64,000 bases of DNA, taken from assembly GCA_934045075.1 (NCBI GenBank), contig OW203729.1:5799816-5863815 (forward strand), read 5' to 3'. The stretch is from Yponomeuta sedellus. Taxonomy: Eukaryota; Arthropoda; Insecta; Lepidoptera; Yponomeutidae. Shown here in pieces: positions 34,601 through 46,600 of this stretch; the first letter of the stretch is position 1; the number at the start of each line of letters is the position of its first letter. The notes beneath the pieces are model-generated. The model worked only from the letters and a program-made list of their open reading frames with translations. It made no database searches and was not told the DNA's origin. Both the position numbers and the translations under genes were made by a program.

Positions 34601-37600
34601 CGCCATCCTGGTCGATGCCGGCCTCGTCCAAGCCCTGCTCGTTAATGAAGCGTACTCTAACGACGCCCTTGAGCGCGCGGCTGGGCAAAGCCGCCAGCTG
34701 CCGGTAGCAGTCTTCCACCCGCCGTCTGCTCTGCTTATAGCACTGATATATTACCTTTGAACACGCCATCCTGGTCGATGCCGGCCTCGTCCAAGCCCTG
34801 CTCGTTAATGAAGCGTACTCTAACGACGCCCTTGAGCGCGCGGCTGGGCAAAGCCGCCAGCTGCCGGTAACCGTCTTCCACCAGTCGCGCGCGCCGCACG
34901 GTCACCAGGGTGGAGCGGCCCGCGCATACGCGCTCCGTGAGCCCTAGCACCTCCTTGGGAAGGACAAACGTAACATACTTTATGCCACAGCTGGCCATAA
35001 AAAGATGTACACAACACGGGAGGTAATAAAGAAAGCTCTCGATCGCATATTTACGTCCCTCGCTTGCAGCTCGGGCCGCAAACTTCTGCGATCTCGGCCT
35101 TTCTTTGTATTACCACCCTAGTTGTGTAATGTACTATTACTAGACTTTTTTATTTTAGCGCTCGTGGAACCGAATGATTGGAATCAATCACTCGGGTTAA
35201 GCAACAACAGGCGCGGTCAGGTACTGGATGGGTGGCCAACTCGTGACTACCGCTAGTGGCATATTTTTCGATCGCTTCCGTGCTTCGCAAGGCACGTTAA
35301 GTCGTTGGTGCCGGCTGTCATGTAATCGCAGTCATTAAGCCATGTCAGAGGCCTTATGGGCGGCTTGATAACTTCTGACAGTAAGGCCCGCCACTATCTT
35401 ACAATCCTCCACCAACCCGGACTTGGCCCCCGTGCTGGAGTTTGGCCAAATCTTCCTGCGATGCAGGTAGAGATACGTGCCCCAACAGCGGGGACATATA
35501 AAGGGTTGATATCGATCGATCATTATTTTTGGCGCAAAAAAACCTATATTTCGACACTTCGGATAATGAATAAAACTAAACCACATACTCAGCTCTACAG
35601 TCTCCTGAAGTTGTGAAAAAATTTAACTTCTATGTAAACGCAAAAAAAAAGTGACGGCTGTTTATGGTGCAAAACAACGTATATTTCGACAAACACTCCA
35701 GGAAATGAAAATCTATAGGGTACTTCCAGTTGACTTAGAACTATGAAATTTGGCAAGTAAAATTGTCCTATACTACAAATATAGGAGAATGTATGGTTTT
35801 CAATACATTTGTAATTAAATCAAACAAAAAATTGTCTTTGAAATTCAGGGGACCTCGGAAAAACTGCAAGAATCGATTCCTAAGCTATTTATAGTAGTAC
35901 TAACTTACAAAATTGGTGCGTGAGTCCGACTCGCCCTTTGCCGGTTTTGTGAGTGTTTTTGTGGCAATCTATGTAAGTTTTTTTTGTTTCGTTCGTTTCA
36001 GTTTAAAATAATTTTTATTTATTATCAATATGGCAACCTCCCGCTACCCTATACTTGTTAAAATAGAATTGATACCATCAGATTGCAGAAGAATAAGTAG
36101 CTTGTGTATGACCTTAATTGAAATTACCTTTTCATCGGCAACAGCCCTTCTAAATAGTCTCACTCTTTCGCCGTGCGCGATCATGTGAGGTGTTTTTTGT
36201 ACCAGCACCTATAGACAAAATTGGGCAAAATGAGGTGACCGAGATACAGATTACAGAACGATTAATTACAGCAAATTCATAAACTGCAAGGGCAAACATA
36301 TCTTAATTCCTTCTCGTCAAATCTCATACTATCTGGGTAACGACATAACATTAAAGAAAGTAGACACTGCATGATTAGGTTTTGAGAGCTGAACTGAAAC
36401 CTAACCTACACTTCACAGTTCATATTCTTACTTGTAGAGACTTCTTCCCCTTCTCTAAATCCCGTACGAGCCGTCGACTCTGCTTTGTGTAGGTTCGTAC
36501 CGAGCCGAACCAAACCCGACCCACACTACACAGTTCCCAGTCTTACCTTCTGAGGCTATCTCCGCCATGAACTGCGACTTCCGTATTAAACGCACGATCT
36601 CTTTGCACTCCATTGTGTAGGTTCGTATCGAGTTATACGAAACCTAACCCACGCAAAAAAAAGAGGAACAATACATAACATTATACCCCTAACATGTAAA
36701 GAAAACCCACTAGATTAAGCCTTATATATAAGAACCATTTTATATTGACATACTACTGAATTCAATAAATCACAGACAACAGTAATATTCTATATAATCA
36801 AAGCTATTTGCAAATAAATAAACAAAGAATAAAAATTGCCACAAATCAATAGTGGCAGTGACTACTGTACAATTAAAAAAAAAACCCACGCTACACAGTT
36901 CAAATTCTTACCTGCTGAGGCTTCTTTCCCTTCTCTAGATCCGCCATAAACTGCGAGTCCCGTATTTCCCGCACGAGCCAGTGGTTCTGCGCGGTGTATG
37001 TGCGGCGGCAGTCGCGCCGGTACAACACAAGGAGCAGCGTGTGCAGAGAGCTGAACAAAGCGTTGCTCTGGATGCTTTTGAGATCTGGAAGTGTTAAGAC
37101 ATGTACAGGACGTATTTCAATGTAACATCCTTATATCTCGTGTTTGACAAATAGATATTTTTTATCTCTATCTAAAACATAATGATGATGGAAGTTTAAT
37201 TACCAGTAAAGTATTCAGTATAATTAATATCTCTGAGGGGTCAGTTTACATTGCGAGTACGGTAAAAACCTATTTAGAGGCTAATAAGTCCGCCTATGCC
37301 GGGACTCGAACCCACGCTTCTTTTTTTTTGTTGCAGTAACCCATGCTGAGGACAATTTCAAAAACCTATTTTGTCCTAAATTGTCCTCAGCACAAAAAAA
37401 GAATATGATCATGATAGTATTTTCTAAGGTTAACACGAGCACTAGACACAATAAAAACTGTTTATACACGGATTTAACTCGTTTATTTTAATTTTTTTAC
37501 AATTTTCCAACGTTTCGGCACTTTTTCAAGTGCCGTGGTCTCGGAAGACTGAGGTGACAGGCGTGTTTTTGAAAACATTAACTGTTAGTTTACTACCCTC

Positions 37601-40600
37601 GGCAAAAATTACAAAAGTGAATTATGAAGTAACGTTCGAAAATAGGCAAACCAATTATTTTATATTAAGTCAACAATATTGATTGATAGTAATTGAAGTT
37701 AAAATTAAATCTAAATGTCTTATATAGTAAAATCCGTGTTAAAACAGTTTTTATTAATATATAATCATAAGTACGTTAAAGTTTGAAGATTACGTAAAGT
37801 CAAAAAAAATGCTTCGATAAGATATAAAATCAAGAGTCTAATTTTGGAACTCAAACTTTCGTGAGCACTACACATTCTTAACTTAATTTCGGCGAGCTCC
37901 GCCTCTGCTCAACAAGATTAAGGTCTTCGAATAAGAGCGAAACCTAGTCGGGGTCTCCGGACAAAAATTCAAGTATCGATTCCGGAATTAAGTTAAGAAA
38001 GGGTCTGAACTATCAAACCTGACCTTTAATCATTACTGTGAACTGAATTTTTATGCATTGGCAACGCCGGTATGTTTTAAATTCGTAGCGAGACTAGTGC
38101 TTACCAAATAACTGCCCCATGATGGATTTATACACAAACATGTTGAGAAACTGCGACATGTTCACAAAGTCCACCAACTTGAAAGGGTCTTGTTGTTCGT
38201 ACATTTCCATATCGTCTAATATCCTGGAACGAAGCAAATTTGTCAGGAAATTTGATGTATAGGAAGCAGTCTACGTCTTTAGTCGGCACATCGTTATAAC
38301 CACATTGCCTTATTTTATTTTATATTAAAAATAAAATTAAAAGACAAGGCACCTGACACCTTGGCTTGTATAATAAGATGAAAAAATCCTGCTTATATTA
38401 ACTTACGTAACATAATGCGTCATGCAATCGGCAAACAGAATGAGCATTTGGAATTCGGGTGCGGAGGTTTTAGTGTTGACTGCCAGGAGGTCTAGAAAGG
38501 ATTTGAGGCCACAGTTGGGTCCCAGAGTGCAGAGGAACTGCCACAGGCAGTAGAGTATCTCATCTTGATTGCATAAGCCTGGAACAAGCACCATTAGTTG
38601 TTAGGGCCTCACCCCATTTAGACCTAGATATACGGTAATTTATTACCTGTGAGTACTTTTTTAGCAAGAACTTTTAACATCCTGCATTAATTCATTGATT
38701 ACTAATTCATCTCTGAATTGATGATATGAATGAATGAACGTTAATTTCATTCAAGCAAGAAACTTGTTCGATATTACTGATACCCGCATTATGATTTCTA
38801 TGTGTCCCAAAAGCGTGTGTCAAGCGAAAGTCTAAGGATAGAGAACCCTAAGGAGTCTCTGAATTAACGTTTAATAAAATTGGCACATAATGGCGGTGAT
38901 TCAGGTATCCTTAACGGTGCTTTATCTCTGGACCATATAATATACAAGCCTATACGCCTTGATTACGTAACTTGCTTTTCATGTATAGATCTGTGTGCGA
39001 AAACGGAATGTTTAGCTAGCTCTGCCGAATAGATATGAGTCACAATATGTACCACACATAGTGGATACCGCGCTGATACGTGACAGTAATCGTGAGTCAC
39101 ATAATAGTACATACATAATACTTCGTTTTTGCACACAGATGTTCTTGTACCTGCGCAGATGACGAAATTTTGGATGTGCGGCAACTTGATCGACCAATCA
39201 GATAGTTTCATTTTATGGCAAGCCGCGCGCCTTTGCTGCTATTGGTTGATTCAACGTCATCGATGCAGGTGACTTGTAATTAGTTTGGCAATATTAGCGT
39301 GAGCGAAATAGGTAGCGCTACTGCGGCAATCAATTCTGCACCTTAACCGTATCGGTTAAAGATCATCTTGAATGTACTTGAATGTAGCTTCGGGTACTTT
39401 CGTTAACACTTCTTCCTAGTCTGCGCGAACGTAGATTCCCGAAGGGACTTTTATGATGTGTAGTACTGTACATGAAGGGTTACATAATGAAGGCGCTGAT
39501 GTGATTACGTCTGAGCTCACCTGTGAGTATGTCGAGCTTGACCTGCGTCATGGTGAGCAGCGCCGTATGATACATGGAGCAGATCAGCGCAGCCTTCGTG
39601 CATTCCGGGGAGCCGAGCTTGCGGTAGTTCTTGCTAGAGTTCGTCTTGAATATCGGAATACTGGAACAACAAGCGTATAAACACGCTCCTTAGTACCAGC
39701 TCCTACCCTTACTGCTACGTGGAAATTAAATTAATAAAGATATTATAATTGTAATTGTTTTTAAAGTGCTCTCTATCTATATAATTATCTACTTCGTCTG
39801 CCTGAACTCCAACAATGAAGTATGTTACTAAGTATGCCAAATCGCTTGAAATGTTGTTTCAGTAAAGCCTGCATGTAGACAAATACACTAGTTTTTGTTG
39901 TAGTCAAAAATACCTACTAGTTTTGATTTTATAGGCATTCAAAGTTACAAAAAATTTCGAGTCCTGCTAACAGTCTCGTGACCGCTTGTGACGTCATTTG
40001 ACAACGCACCGAGCGGGCCGCGGCCGCCGGCCCGCTTCTTAGAAGTACCCAGTAGGTGTAATAGCTTGCGCGGTATTTTGTTGTGTTTCGTCCGCGTTAA
40101 TAGTTTAATAATAGTACCTAAATATTATTCGATTAATAAAATGGATGAAGGATTCGAAAAAGGGCAATATGATACTGGAATAATGGATGCGCATTATTTA
40201 TCAACAAATAGTGATTTTGTTGCCGCCGAAATGCGAGGAATAAAAATGCAAAGGTGAGTGAACTTTCCGTGCTACTACTTAAGCTTAGTAGTTTATCTGT
40301 TCTAAATTGTTTTATGAAAAGAAAATACCCTGCTAATGTCATAATGGAAAATTGTAACTCAAATAGTAGAAGTATACCTAGCTACCATTAAATTTTTACG
40401 TTAAAGACAACAAATATGTATTATAGTTTTGTAGCTATTGGTAAGTACGTACGTATATGTAGGTAGGTACCGCTCTTCTTGGTAAATTTAAATGAATACA
40501 TAGGTACATTAATTTATTGCCAACTAGCTTCCGCCAGCAGCTTCGCCCCCGTTTCCCTCGGGTACTGTACATTTTCCCAGGATTAAAAGTAGCCTATGTG

Positions 40601-43600
40601 TTATCCAGACTTCGTCCAGATCCGTTCAGTAGTTTTTTCGTGAAAGATAAGAAACGCACGCACACACACACACACATTCACAAACTGTCGCATTTATAAT
40701 ATTAGTAGGAAGTAGGATAGGTACTTAGGATAGATGCAGTGGGTTGAACGTTACAGATGTACTAAACCTTTTTTTGTTTGTTTTTTTTTTTACTTACAAA
40801 ATACGTAAGGCCATTTATTTTTATTTGAAACTTATTTCAGATCAGCAAGAGACAGCTATGGCGACGATGCTATTATATATACACTATTTTTACTTGTACA
40901 TAACCGTACAAGTAAAAAGAGTAGTTGATGTATGTACGGTTAAATGTAGAATCATGCCAGAACACCGCGTACGTACCACACCTTATCATTGCAGTTTAGA
41001 ATGCAATGAAAAGGCTCAAGAAGTTTTAAATGTAACCTGCGAAGATTGTGCGGCCAGCAGAGGTGGCTGTAAACACACAATAGCATTTTTAATGTGGCTA
41101 CATCGTCGAAGCGAGGAGCCTTCAACGACTGCTACCAAGTGTTACTGGCCTTCATTTAGCCGGTCAGAATGGACATATTTTTTTTGACAAAGTAGCATTG
41201 TAACTTAGAGAGCTTCAAATACAGTATTCACTTTCACATTTTACATGTGAAAAAAAGAAGTTGAAAAGATATCTCTATTCACTATTTGATTAATCGTTTC
41301 AAAAAATCCTGTGTTGATTTTGACTTCGAAAGTTTTATAACATTTTGTAAGAACGAAATGACGGAATCAAGATGTCTTCAAGTAAAAGAGGGTACAATAG
41401 CTCAATCAGATTCAAATTTATGGTTTGCGATGCGCTACGGACGTGTAACAGCTTCAAAAATGCACGAGCTGCTCAGTGTACAACAAAAGATGGCTCTTTA
41501 GTTGAAGAAATATTTGGTGCTGTAACTTTTAATGAAACGAATGCTATCAAAAGAGGAAAAATGTTAGAAAAGGATGTCATAAAGGAAGTCGCGAAGATAC
41601 ACAATATAAAGATAGTGGAATCTGGTCTTTTTTAAAGAATGAGTGGCCTATGATTGGTGCCTCGCCTGACGGGCTTACTGATGACCGCGCGACTGCGAGC
41701 GGACTGAGTGAGCCATGACGTTGTCCTATGACGTCACACTGTAACTGGTGGCGAGTCGTACGGTTACAACTTGTTTTACTTCTAAATCGGAAACTAATTG
41801 ACGTATCGAAGTAATTCTTTCACTGGTATTTTTTGTTTTTGATAGAGAATATTGAGTGCTAATAATCAAAATTGGTTAACATTTTTCATTCTACAGGCAC
41901 TTCAATTAATAAAGAAAAATCCATATCGCTCCAGTTTTCAAAAATTGTGTATGATGCATAGTAGGTAAGACCGCTAAAAGCAACGAACTCGAATGCCAGG
42001 GGGGAGAGTGTCCTGTACGAGGTTTTTAATTTATTATAGCCTAAAAAAAAATTCTAGGTGCCTAGTGGTATTATTTGTTGTTTGTATTGTTTCGTTTTAA
42101 CATTTTTATTCATTGTTAATAAATTTTTCTTAGCATTACGAATATGTAAGTTGGTTTTATAGGGTTACGAACGAGAGGGAGGATTCTCTCAATGTAAATA
42201 GAACTCACATTGAAAGAAGAAGACAAGTTACTTTAGTTACTTAGTGGAGCATATTAATATGCTGTAAAGCGAATGGTACAGATTTCTTCAGGTTATCATT
42301 TTAAGTAAAATTGAGATGAAGAAGCGCGCTGGTAGAGAAAGAAAATCATGCCTCTGCAACATCTGTAACATGAGTTGTCAGTGTCGAAGATCTATGTCGC
42401 GGGGCAAAGAGAAGAGAGATATATGCACAGCTGACGGTCAACCTTCTGTAGTGGAGAGGCCTTGAAAGAAGACGAAGTAGCAACATTTATGCTACAGCCA
42501 CTATTTTAAGCCACTGATTTCCATAACTTAGGAAGAGCTTTTAAATTGGTCCGATCTTAAATAAAAGACTTACTTATTGGTCCTAGCCTCTATCGCTCGT
42601 CTAATGAATGCCGCGGGGTTATTACTCTGAACCGGCGTGGAAGGCTGTGACGGACCTGCGCCACCTTCTTCAGACGACACTCCAGCTTCCAGCATCTCTT
42701 TCAATGGCACTGGGGATAAAGATATAACAGTTAAGGCTAGTACTATAATTATTTACAACATGAACCATGAAAGCCTAGCAAAGGATTGAGGGTGAAAATT
42801 AATTTAATTGTATTTTTAGTTTATTTTACTATAGTTCATGACACGCGATGCTCATACAGTTAGTTAGTTAGACCTGAGATTTCCGCACTTAGCCTCATAG
42901 TTGGGCCATTGTACGTAGCAAGCGCTGAGGTACGCTAACACCTCAGGGTGGTATTACACTTATACTATTTTTAATGCACTAACCCGTGCTAAGGAACAAA
43001 TTTAAAAACCTATTTAGAGGCTAAAAATTTCACCCATGCCGGGATTCGAATTCGAAAGATATTTGATAAGTGTAATATCACCCTCAGACACTAGGGTTTC
43101 CTTACGATGTTTTCCTTCACCGTCAGCGTGTAGTATTGCTACTATAATTTCACAAATGTACATAACTTAGAAAACAAAGGCATTGGTATATTCGTGGGTT
43201 CGAACCCACGACCTCCCGATTGATAAGCCGGCGTTCTACACCGCTCCGCTACCACCGCTCTGCGATGCTCATACATAATTATGTATTAAACGGGGCTAGT
43301 TGCGATTATTTATTAGACAAAAAGTAATTATATTAGGTAATTCCCATTTCGGCAACGATGCAGTGGCCGCGGTCACGGGTAAACTGACATCTGGAATTAA
43401 GGTAATTAATTTTTAATGTGTTCATATATTTATAATTTTACTTTATAAATAATCGCGATTACCCATTTCATATAACCATACAACTTCAGTTTATGCCTCG
43501 TATTTTTATTTCTTTCTCTTTAGTTGTTTCATTTATAATTTTTCAAACATTACCAAGATTTCCCATCGACTGGTGTCTTAGTCACCTGAAAAGATGGCTG

Positions 43601-46600
43601 CTAGTTGAAGGAAAACCGGTTAGCCGAATCAAGTTTCCCTGGAGGAATGAAGTCGCTATGAAACTGTGGAAGTTTTAACGGTGCCACTGACAGGAGACCG
43701 CGCAAGGCTAAGATAAGTTGAGCCAACAGAGTACATACTAACTGGAGGGTGGAAGTTAGAGTAATAAGTGTAAACACAAGAACCACAATTGGACCACATA
43801 TTGGAGACCCTACATAAAAACAATATTTTTTAGAGACTGAATGATTAAATATATTGTTAGGAGTTAAAAATTCTATAAATTTACTTAAACTATACTACAG
43901 AAATAACTATAGAAATATTGAAATAAAAATACTAATACTCAAATAATGTATTCTATTTCATTGCATTGAACTCTTGTAGTATCTACTAGGAAGCTGACTA
44001 GGGCTTCGTCTCATGAATGTTATTAGATACCCATAAATAGTACTTGCCCAGTAGAAGCTTATTCAACAATGGTGCAGCCCACAGCAGCGACAGTTGGTAA
44101 CGTAAGTTGACCATGGCCGGTGGAAGGTACGCGTCGAAACCTTGCGAGAACCAGCCCAGTATTGGATGCCAGTTGCTCAGGTTTCCCTTTTTGCAAACCA
44201 CATACTGCTGGCATGAGTCCAGGAAGCGGGACACCACTAGCTGTTGGTGGGGCATAGAGGAAGGTTAATCAGGTGCACACATTCTTCGTTATATTATTGA
44301 TACAGTTTCAGATTGTGGCTATATGAGCAGGTTGATAATTTTTAGTGCCAGTTAACGATGCTTCACAGTCCTTAAAGATACTATTAAAATGAAGCAGCCT
44401 AAATATGCCCTACTGTAGGGTGCATGCCTTCTTTCTGAGAGAGAGAGTACGACTTAATCGGCACGGGAGCCCACCGCGGATTGGGAATTGCAGGCGCTGA
44501 GGCTTGCTGCAATGAAAGCTAGTACTCGACAATATTATTGGATGAAAAAACATCCTGAACTTTTGATAGGAATGAAATTAACAATGCTATCAAAACAAAT
44601 TACTAAAAATACAATATTTCTGGATGAAAAATTCCTGAAGTTTTGATGGAAAATGTAATCTAAACAGTACAATAAAAAATCCTGAAAATTTGAGATAAAA
44701 TTCATTATAATAATGCCACATTTGGGAGATAGATATATATTCAGTACTCACTACAAAAGTAGGATAGTAGGTGCCAGTGGAGTCAAGGTGGGCCATCTGG
44801 ATCAGATTGCCGAGCAGACACAGCGCGTAGTTGCCTTCCAGCGTGTTGAACACGATCCTCATGTTCTGGTCTGTGCTGAGGAACTCCAGGCATTTGTCGA
44901 ACATCGAGTGGGTATGGAACGCTGCTATCGACTGAAAGGAAGAGTATAGTCAGAAGCGGCGTAAGGCATCGGTGACCCCCTGTGGCCCAACACCTCAGGC
45001 GTTTTTGCACAGCAGGCACTATAAACACAAGTGACGACCTCTGTGGCGCAGCGGTAGCGCATCTGCCTACCATGCAAGAGGTCCCGGGTTCGAACCCCGG
45101 TTGGGGTCAAAAAAAACCTCAGGTCTTGGATGTTTATATGTTTGTGATGTCCTTGTTTCTGGTTCCCACGAAACAGGGTATCCTAGTGTGGGGCCAGAAG
45201 CAATGTATGTGCCTGTATGTAAATGTTAAGTGAACTGAAGTTGGTACAAAGACAACAGGTGTGATGGGCTAGGATACTATGTGGTTTCCTACCTAGGATA
45301 CTCTGTGGTTTCTGGTTTCCTCCACATAATATCCTAGTGCAGGGACCAGTGTTGCACCTACTGATGTTACGGGTTGAACTATTGGGCCACTAATTTTAAT
45401 ATCAAGGAATCTCGTTTTTGTTTTTCATACCATTTACTAGTAGTGTGTAATGCATTTAAAATAACCAAGCAGCGAATAAATGAATAAAGTATTGAATGAA
45501 ATGAGAAGGTTTTATTCAAAGTAGCGCAGAAACTGGGGCTTAATGAACGTTACAATTTAAACTAGGAGTGCATTTCAAAAACTAGATAATGTTGAGAAAA
45601 AATGGTCATAAAACTCCAAGTTCTATTATTATAAAACATAGAACTCATGCATTGTACTGGCTTTAATTCCAGACATCATTGTCATCTAAATAATCGTTTA
45701 TGTTATAGTAGCCTTTTGGCATAATGTTTATTATCATATCTAGCAAATTTACCTCAGGCGATATCTGCTGCATGTGAAAGACTAGCGTAGGCACGGAGAG
45801 TATCTGTATGATGTACATAGTGAGCAGTTTTTCGGAGAACTGTGCGGAAACCAGCGGCCGCAGAGACAGCGTGACGATGGCTGCGAGAGCAATGTTCTTG
45901 AGGCAGACTTTCTCGCGACACAAGCCGCGGAGTAACAGGGACTGTAATAATAATAGCAACATCACATTAAAGGGCTTTGAGTCACAAAATTGTGTTATAG
46001 AATACTCCTAGCTCTTACCTGTGACTTTGTGAGCTGATTATGGTATGTTTTTACTAAGACTAATACAAATTCTGCAGACAAAACCTAAGCAGGTGGGGTT
46101 ATATTGCACCAACGGAGGAGCAACGTGATTGTGGAGCCTCATCACAATCCATGGTGCACCTGCTCCCTTGCCCATTGTGCCCTCACACCTGCACTCTGGA
46201 GGACCTAACAGAGGCCAACGCTGCTGCAATCGCAGTAGCCAACTATTGGGCAGGAAAAATATAAACTGGTCGAATCGCTGACAAGAAATGAAGAAGAAGA
46301 ATAAAAATTTTCCCCCTTGTGTAGTCCTAGGGTACTTAATGAATAATGACTCCAAATCCCAAAGGTTCTGCTGCTCGTCGTCTGTCAGTCAGTTATGGTA
46401 TTTTTTCATTAATCGATAAGCAAATTGTTTTTACAGAAGCAAAGACATTATTCCTGAGAAAAGTTTACACAGCTAAGATATTTCATTCCTGGTGTACAGC
46501 TAAGGCTAAAATCACAACTAATAAGAAATAACACAGCAGGTGTGTCGATTTTCCTCAACCACATTCACATTGCGTATGTAGGTCACTCATAAAATAAAAC

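Larger units (their letters stand above)
39987..41738 (+). mobile_element. Decayed YqaJ-bearing DNA transposon in UBE3B intron 7
   Basis: The termini are inverted 20-mers: tgtgacgtcatttgacaacg at 39987-40006 and cgttgtcctatgacgtcaca at 41719-41738, with two mismatches. The enclosed gene relic is described separately. The element lies on the strand opposite to UBE3B and has lost its 3' coding half. A common insect repeat (40522-40712) has inserted inside it. Confidence 0.7.

Noticed and set aside
34083..34769. Four separate 65-codon genes
   Set aside because: They are the open frames of the identical 163-bp UBE3B exon copies, starting from out-of-phase ATG codons and lacking promoters.
43493..43678. 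A 61-codon gene in UBE3B intron 6
   Set aside because: No family motif and no splice support; no sign that it supplies a missing UBE3B exon.
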